Shown here in pieces: positions 3,370 to 6,753 of a stretch of 6,753 nt of DNA; the first letter of the stretch is position 1; each line of letters starts with the position of its first letter. The notes under the pieces are model-generated. The model was not told the DNA's origin, did not search any database, and worked only from the letters and a program-made list of their open reading frames with translations. The translations under genes and the position numbers were made by a program. Source of the stretch: Flemingiibacterium sp045632605 (GTDB lineage Bacteria; Bacillota; Clostridia; Oscillospirales; CAG-272); contig JAZQXA010000122.1 of NCBI GenBank assembly GCA_045632605.1, forward strand, positions 1 to 6,753, in the 5' to 3' direction.

Positions 3370-4455
3370 TTAAGTTATTTTGAAAGCGACAACATCGCTA
3401 CTATAAGAAGTGTCGCCCGCAAACAAAGCATAATCGCCGACAGTCGTTGCCGCGTGTCCCCCTACTTTGTCATCAAGCAAGGTTCTTGTTAGTGAAGCAT
3501 CATATACATTCGTTTTATAGCCATACGAACCGCTTCCCATTACAATTATTGCATAATCGCCTAATGTCGTTGCGGCTTTGGCGTAAGCGTACGAACGATC
3601 TAATACCGTGGGATTTGACAATGTGAGTGATGCGTCGTATGCGTCAACTGTATCGTAATGAGTGCCGTTATTATTATTACCACCCGCAAACAAAGCGTAA
3701 TTTCCTACTGTTGTTGCAACGAGTTCGCATCTTGCTTTGCTTAAATTTGTGGGTGTTGTTCGAGTCAGCGATGAATCATACGCATAGACCTCTGCTCTCA
3801 CCGCAGAAGTGTTGCAACCGCCCGCAAACAAAGCATAATTGCCGTTAGATGTTGTGGCGAACCGATATATGGATTTCCCTAATGCTGTTGCGGTTTTTCT
3901 TGTAAGCGATGTATCGTAGGCTTCTACTCTATTTGCATATGTGTTGTTAGCCGTCCATCCACCCGCAAAAAGAGCATAATTTCCGACCGATGTTGCCTCG
4001 AGATAATATCTTGCATAAGTCAATACGGTGGGTTGGCTTAATGTCAATGAATCGTTGTAGGCATCAACCACATTTGAAGCCGTAGGGGTACTATAATTCG
4101 TATTGCCGCCAGCGAATACGGCGTAATTACCTACTGTTGTTGCCGCAAGTTTAGCACGCGAGGCACTCAAGGTTGACGGCGTTGTTTTCGTCAAAGACTT
4201 GTTATATGCATCAAGTGTGTTGCTCATTGACGGAGAAGCTCCGCCGCTATCGACATAACCACCACCAAATAGCGCATAATTGCCGTTAGATGTTGCGGCA
4301 AAAGCTGTTTTTTTACTACCCAATGCAGTAACCGCACCGTGATATTTCAGTTCTCCACCGCTCAACATCCACAAAATTCTACCACTTGCATCGGCAATCT
4401 GCGTAACAACACCCTCGGGAATGCTCAAACCTTGCATTGTTGCAAAATTAATCAT
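3370..4455 (-). CDS. Seven-repeat Kelch-like beta-propeller tail protein, possible receptor-binding module
   Basis: The 361 residues begin with a short N-terminal piece (1-35, MQGLSIPEGVVTQIADASGR), probably an attachment segment, followed by seven repeats of 41-51 residues. Each repeat carries an ATTVGNYALFAGG-like strand (GNY or GDY at residues 58, 109, 158, 205, 251, 299, 340) and all but the last a later DAYDxSLT-like strand. The protein ends in DVVAFKIT, a strand that could close the ring with the N-terminal KYHGAVTAL. Glycine pairs after a hydrophobic strand and the repeat length are Kelch-like, and seven repeats suit a seven-bladed propeller. The last two repeats are the most diverged. 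The gene overlaps the HxH-repeat fibre gene by four bases (ATGA), so the two are coupled. Lying among fibre genes, it may bind a surface sugar or protein; that is inference. Confidence 0.87.
   Translation of the reverse strand: MINFATMQGLSIPEGVVTQIADASGRILWMLSGGELKYHGAVTALGSKKTAFAATSNGNYALFGGGYVDSGGASPSMSNTLDAYNKSLTKTTPSTLSASRAKLAATTVGNYAVFAGGNTNYSTPTASNVVDAYNDSLTLSQPTVLTYARYYLEATSVGNYALFAGGWTANNTYANRVEAYDTSLTRKTATALGKSIYRFATTSNGNYALFAGGCNTSAVRAEVYAYDSSLTRTTPTNLSKARCELVATTVGNYALFAGGNNNNGTHYDTVDAYDASLTLSNPTVLDRSYAYAKAATTLGDYAIIVMGSGSYGYKTNVYDASLTRTLLDDKVGGHAATTVGDYALFAGDTSYSSDVVAFKIT
3416..4300 (-). repeat. DNA-level repeats encoding the propeller blades
   Basis: The GNYALFAGG coding segments are still alike at the DNA level. 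On the + strand CCCGCAAACAAAGC followed by A/G and TAAT appears at 3416, 3683 and 3821, with a close variant at 3962 and more distant ones near 4108 and 4264. A 22-bp identical stretch occurs at 3833-3854 and 4274-4295 (blades 4 and 1, the two that read TSNGNY). This points to descent by internal duplication and leaves substrate for recombination that would change blade number. Confidence 0.7.
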
Positions 4456-5018
4456 CCCACATACACCGCCTTTGTTACGGTCGAGCCGTCTTCAAGCGTG
4501 AATGTCCAAGTTTCGGTGGTAGGAAAGTCTGTAATCTGTGACTTTGTGTGTGTATGCGCCGTCGGTGTCATGCTCGTCGGGAAATCTGTGATTTCCGATT
4601 TTTTATGAGTATGAGATGTCGGTGTCATACTTGTAGGAAAATCTGTGATTTCCGACTTTGTATGCTTATGACCCGCAGCAGAGGCTCCAATATCCGATGG
4701 AGAAGGCTTGTTATCGGGAGAATACTTCTCCGAAAGTTTAGCTTCGAGATATGCGTTTGTGTCTGCGTTCTGGACATAGGCTCTGTTCAATTCAGTATCA
4801 AGAAGCACCTTGACAAGAACATCATTTGCAAACAGACTCTTGCCGCCTACGTTATTACCGTGAGCATCGGCAAACTGGAAGGTCTTTGAGGTTGTGGAAT
4901 CGCCCACCGGGTAGTAAATGATAAGGCCCGTGATATTGGAGCAATCTGCGGGAGATTTGAAAGTCAAAGCCTGACCGTTGATGACGGTGGCTTCCAAGTC
5001 AACTCTGATTTTAGGCAT
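4452..5018 (-). CDS. Tail fibre protein with three HxH (KSxITDFP) repeats
   Basis: This 188-residue protein would form part of the tail fibre or tip. Residues 1-95 are a non-repetitive domain (MPKIRVDLEATVINGQ, GLIIYYPVG, FQFADAHGNNVGG) likely to join it to the tail. A SPSDIGASAAG hinge leads to three 19-residue repeats with HxH at 117/119, 136/138 and 155/157, each followed by KSEITDFP or KSQITDFP. Such HxH repeats occur in trimeric phage fibres, where stacked histidines from three chains can bind a metal ion along the axis. The C-terminal TWTFTLEDGSTVTKAVYVG is a small strand-rich cap. An AAAGGAGAG ribosome site precedes ATG 5018. Its stop overlaps the propeller start (ATGA), suggesting both products are made together and possibly assembled on the same fibre. 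Confidence 0.87.
   Translation of the reverse strand: MPKIRVDLEATVINGQALTFKSPADCSNITGLIIYYPVGDSTTSKTFQFADAHGNNVGGKSLFANDVLVKVLLDTELNRAYVQNADTNAYLEAKLSEKYSPDNKPSPSDIGASAAGHKHTKSEITDFPTSMTPTSHTHKKSEITDFPTSMTPTAHTHTKSQITDFPTTETWTFTLEDGSTVTKAVYVG
4516..4673 (-). repeat. 57-bp tandem repeats encoding the HxH fibre motif
   Basis: Two copies starting at 4561 and 4618 on the + strand share GTCGGTGTCAT and nearly identical AAATCTGTGATTTCCGA blocks. A more diverged third copy (from about 4516) carries GTCTGTAATCTGTGACTTTG. The 57-bp period equals 19 codons. High DNA identity between the first two suggests recent duplication, so copy number may vary between related phages. Confidence 0.8.
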
Positions 5019-5033
5019 TTGTTATCTCTCCTT

Positions 5034-6005
5034 TCATTCAACAGTTGCAGCGGCGACATAGCTTGCGGAGGCCAGCATGTGCCATTGGGTTTCGCCGTCT
5101 TTTCTCCACAGAATATTTCCGTTTGAATCAAGCTTTTTGTACACCGCAGCATCTTGATATCGCTCAATGGTGCGGTATTCCACACCGATACCCATAGGCG
5201 GGTTTACCCATTCCCACGGGCTCCACTCACCGCCGCCAGCTTTTGACCGAAACAGAAAGCAAGAGCCGTTTGCCGAGTGACTGCTGTATCTGTCAAATGC
5301 AAATTGTTTTACTGAATACGCGCCAGCGGTGTTCGCGCCAAGTGAGCTTACTACAAAAATGTCCCACCAAATCCCCGCTGAAGGTGTATTCGCTCCCTGT
5401 ACTTGATACCAACCCGTGCGAGTTGCGTTATTGGCATCACCGCCCGCATCCGCAGGCTCTGTACCCAGACCAAACCCAGACGGGGCGAAATTTTTATTAA
5501 CGTAGTCAAACAGAGACTTCTCGGGCTTAAAAAGTACCGTCAGCCCCTCCAAGACTAACCCCGAAAGAGATACGCGATATAGCGGGAAGTCGTGCTGAAG
5601 TGCTCCTTCGGCGTTAAGGTTTCCGGTGGTATATTCGGGATCGGGAGGATTGCTCTCTGCGGGAGTTCCTTTCAGAACAACAAGGTTGCACTCCTCGATT
5701 CCGCTATCGGGGTTTCGTGTGTACCTGATTACAACGAGGTCGCTTCTGCGATAGCCCTGTGAGCCGTTCTCAATGGTAAGGTCAACATAGGCGCCGGGGT
5801 TGAGCTTAACGTGTCGCCCCTGCATCAGCATCTCGCCATCGTTGACACGGATCTGATTATTGGTTACGATGGAAGCTGCGAACTTCGCCCCTGCTTCCAG
5901 TACAAATTCACCGCTTCGGATAAAGGCTTCAAAGAGAGAACCCTGATCCGATGCGCTGACGTGCGGCTGGCCTGAATAGCCAGTCACGAGGTGTAAATTT
6001 GCCAT
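5034..6005 (-). CDS. Tail fibre / tail-tip protein with pyocin-knob-like domain
   Basis: This is a 323-residue structural protein. The N-terminal half (about 1-165) begins MANLHLVTGYSGQPHVSASD and contains MLMQGRHVKLNPGAYVDLTI, NGSQGYRRSDLVVIRYTR and PLYRVSLSG. It is a strand-rich domain that I know from tail or baseplate proteins of gut Firmicute phages. A middle domain (about 176-269) has the spacing of a pyocin-knob domain: TRTGWYQVQG, GIWWDIFVVSS, SVKQFAFDRYSS and WSPWEWVN; such knobs sit on fibres and can bind sugars. The tail (about 272-323) begins GVEYRTIERYQDAAVYKK. It starts at ATG 6005, four bases after the Gp37-like gene, with a GTGGGG-type ribosome site overlapping that stop. Host recognition is likely but not proven. 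Confidence 0.87.
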   Translation of the reverse strand: MANLHLVTGYSGQPHVSASDQGSLFEAFIRSGEFVLEAGAKFAASIVTNNQIRVNDGEMLMQGRHVKLNPGAYVDLTIENGSQGYRRSDLVVIRYTRNPDSGIEECNLVVLKGTPAESNPPDPEYTTGNLNAEGALQHDFPLYRVSLSGLVLEGLTVLFKPEKSLFDYVNKNFAPSGFGLGTEPADAGGDANNATRTGWYQVQGANTPSAGIWWDIFVVSSLGANTAGAYSVKQFAFDRYSSHSANGSCFLFRSKAGGGEWSPWEWVNPPMGIGVEYRTIERYQDAAVYKKLDSNGNILWRKDGETQWHMLASASYVAAATVE

Positions 6006-6009
6006 AGTA

Positions 6010-6753
6010 TTACCCCACTTTGTAAGATATTGTGATTTGACCGTTATCGATTGTAACGATCTTTTTTGTGATTTCAGCCGAAGCGGTCAGTCCGGTAATG
6101 TTATCAGTAGCACCGACAATGTCCTGAATCTCATACTGATCGTCGCTCTCATCAAGGGCGACTTCGACCTCATCCGCAAGTGCAAGCTCTTTGAACCTAT
6201 CAATGCCTCGGCTCTCTAACTCTTCCAAAGACTCGACAACAGAATTTTCATAGACCTCGGTGCGCTCGTCAAGTCCCGTTAAGGTCTGCGTCTTGCTGAT
6301 ATTTCCGGCTGCATCTGCGTAGAGGTGGATCACTTCACGAGCGGCAAGTTCTCCGCGACCCAAGCATATCAAGTGGTTCACGGGGTGATAATGCTGTTTC
6401 ACCTTGAGGTCGATCAAGTCGGAATCGAGGTTGCCGTCTTGCGTGTAGTTCCCTCTGGGGTGGGCGGAAAGAATAACCCTTCCGCCCTTAAATGCAAACC
6501 GCAGCTTGCCCTCTTCGGTCTTCAGCATCTTTCTGATGCCGTCATAGGCTGCTATATATCGATTCATTTTATAGCTCGATATAATCAGCCCGGAATCCTC
6601 TTCGGAAGCGGCAAACAGATCGCCCAAGCCAAGGCGAGTGATCAGCTGACCGAGGACGGCGTTTGCTTCGCCGCGAAGAACCAAATAGTCTTGACCGGCA
6701 TCCGGCTCGATGATCTTTGAATTGAGCAGACCGTGCCATGTGCGCCCCGTATA
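6010..6753 (-). CDS. Siphovirus Gp37-like tail/baseplate protein (5' truncated by window)
   Basis: The frame is open to the window edge: 247 residues are visible, beginning YTGRTWHGLLNSKIIEPDAG and running through DYLVLRGEANAVLGQLI. The TTG at 6684 is therefore an internal Leu, not a start. The GRTWHG motif, the following GEAN segment, the SYKMNRYIAAYDGIRKML block and the C-terminal IVTIDNGQITISYKVG match the ReqiPepy6 Gp37-like family. In these phages it lies between the tail-tape/tail-tip genes and the fibres and is thought to belong to the distal tail. LICLGRGELAAREVIHLYAD is another family-typical stretch. It is the first visible gene of the late operon and is directly followed by the knob fibre gene. 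Its N-terminus lies outside the window. Confidence 0.88.
   Translation of the reverse strand, partial: YTGRTWHGLLNSKIIEPDAGQDYLVLRGEANAVLGQLITRLGLGDLFAASEEDSGLIISSYKMNRYIAAYDGIRKMLKTEEGKLRFAFKGGRVILSAHPRGNYTQDGNLDSDLIDLKVKQHYHPVNHLICLGRGELAAREVIHLYADAAGNISKTQTLTGLDERTEVYENSVVESLEELESRGIDRFKELALADEVEVALDESDDQYEIQDIVGATDNITGLTASAEITKKIVTIDNGQITISYKVG

Noticed and set aside
4548..4889. 113-codon + strand frame opposite the HxH fibre gene
   Set aside because: Its Cys/Arg repeats are just the complement of the HxH tandem repeat; no ribosome site or family.
5026..5037. Nine-codon frame MKGEITNA between the knob fibre and HxH fibre genes (- strand)
   Set aside because: It is formed by the ribosome site AAAGGAGAG of the HxH fibre gene itself and has no upstream site of its own.
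3370..6005. Diversity-generating retroelement variable region in the fibre or propeller genes
   Set aside because: No reverse transcriptase or template repeat is present and no lectin-type variable cassette is seen; the repeats here are blade and shaft repeats.

Overview
The window is the tail-fibre / lysis / integration end of a temperate tailed phage (siphovirus type) of a Gram-positive, probably low-to-mid-GC Clostridia-like host. The host inference rests on strong AGGAGG-type ribosome sites, TTG and GTG starts, an LLH-type holin, an XkdX-type protein and a CHAP/PG_binding_1 endolysin. No host housekeeping gene, tRNA or rRNA is visible, so the host assignment is weak.

The left part (about 1-730, + strand) carries the C-terminal end of a tyrosine-recombinase integrase and, three bases further on, a small ribbon-helix-helix-like gene that starts most plausibly at a TTG. 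A gene-free stretch follows (about 729-1213). It holds an imperfect hairpin, two pairs of 9-bp direct repeats with an 11-bp period, a strong intrinsic terminator for the + strand, a short palindrome between the repeat pairs, and a second intrinsic terminator for the - strand. I read the paired repeats as candidate arm-type integrase sites and the whole as a candidate attP.

The rest (1214-6753, - strand) is one tightly packed late operon read right to left. Its order is a Gp37-like tail/baseplate protein (cut by the window edge), a tail-fibre protein with a pyocin-knob-like domain, a short fibre protein with three 19-residue HxH repeats, a seven-repeat Kelch-like propeller protein, a 138-aa protein with an Ala/Glu-rich helical tail, a 43-aa XkdX-family protein, a 41-aa unknown, a 108-aa protein with one membrane segment, an LLH-type holin and a CHAP endolysin. 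Several junctions overlap (TAATG or ATGA), and other stop codons are merged with the next ribosome site, so translation is probably coupled. A terminator about 120 bases after the endolysin ends the operon.

In the usual Gram-positive temperate phage map (tail - lysis - attP - int), integrase and endolysin are neighbours only in the free circular form. In an integrated prophage they lie at opposite ends. The convergence of int and lysin around an apparently whole att region therefore suggests that this sequence comes from a non-integrated phage genome, or from an excised or tandem copy. The most interesting points are the candidate attP architecture, the Asp in place of the usual His of the integrase HxxR motif, and the propeller protein as a possible receptor-binding module.
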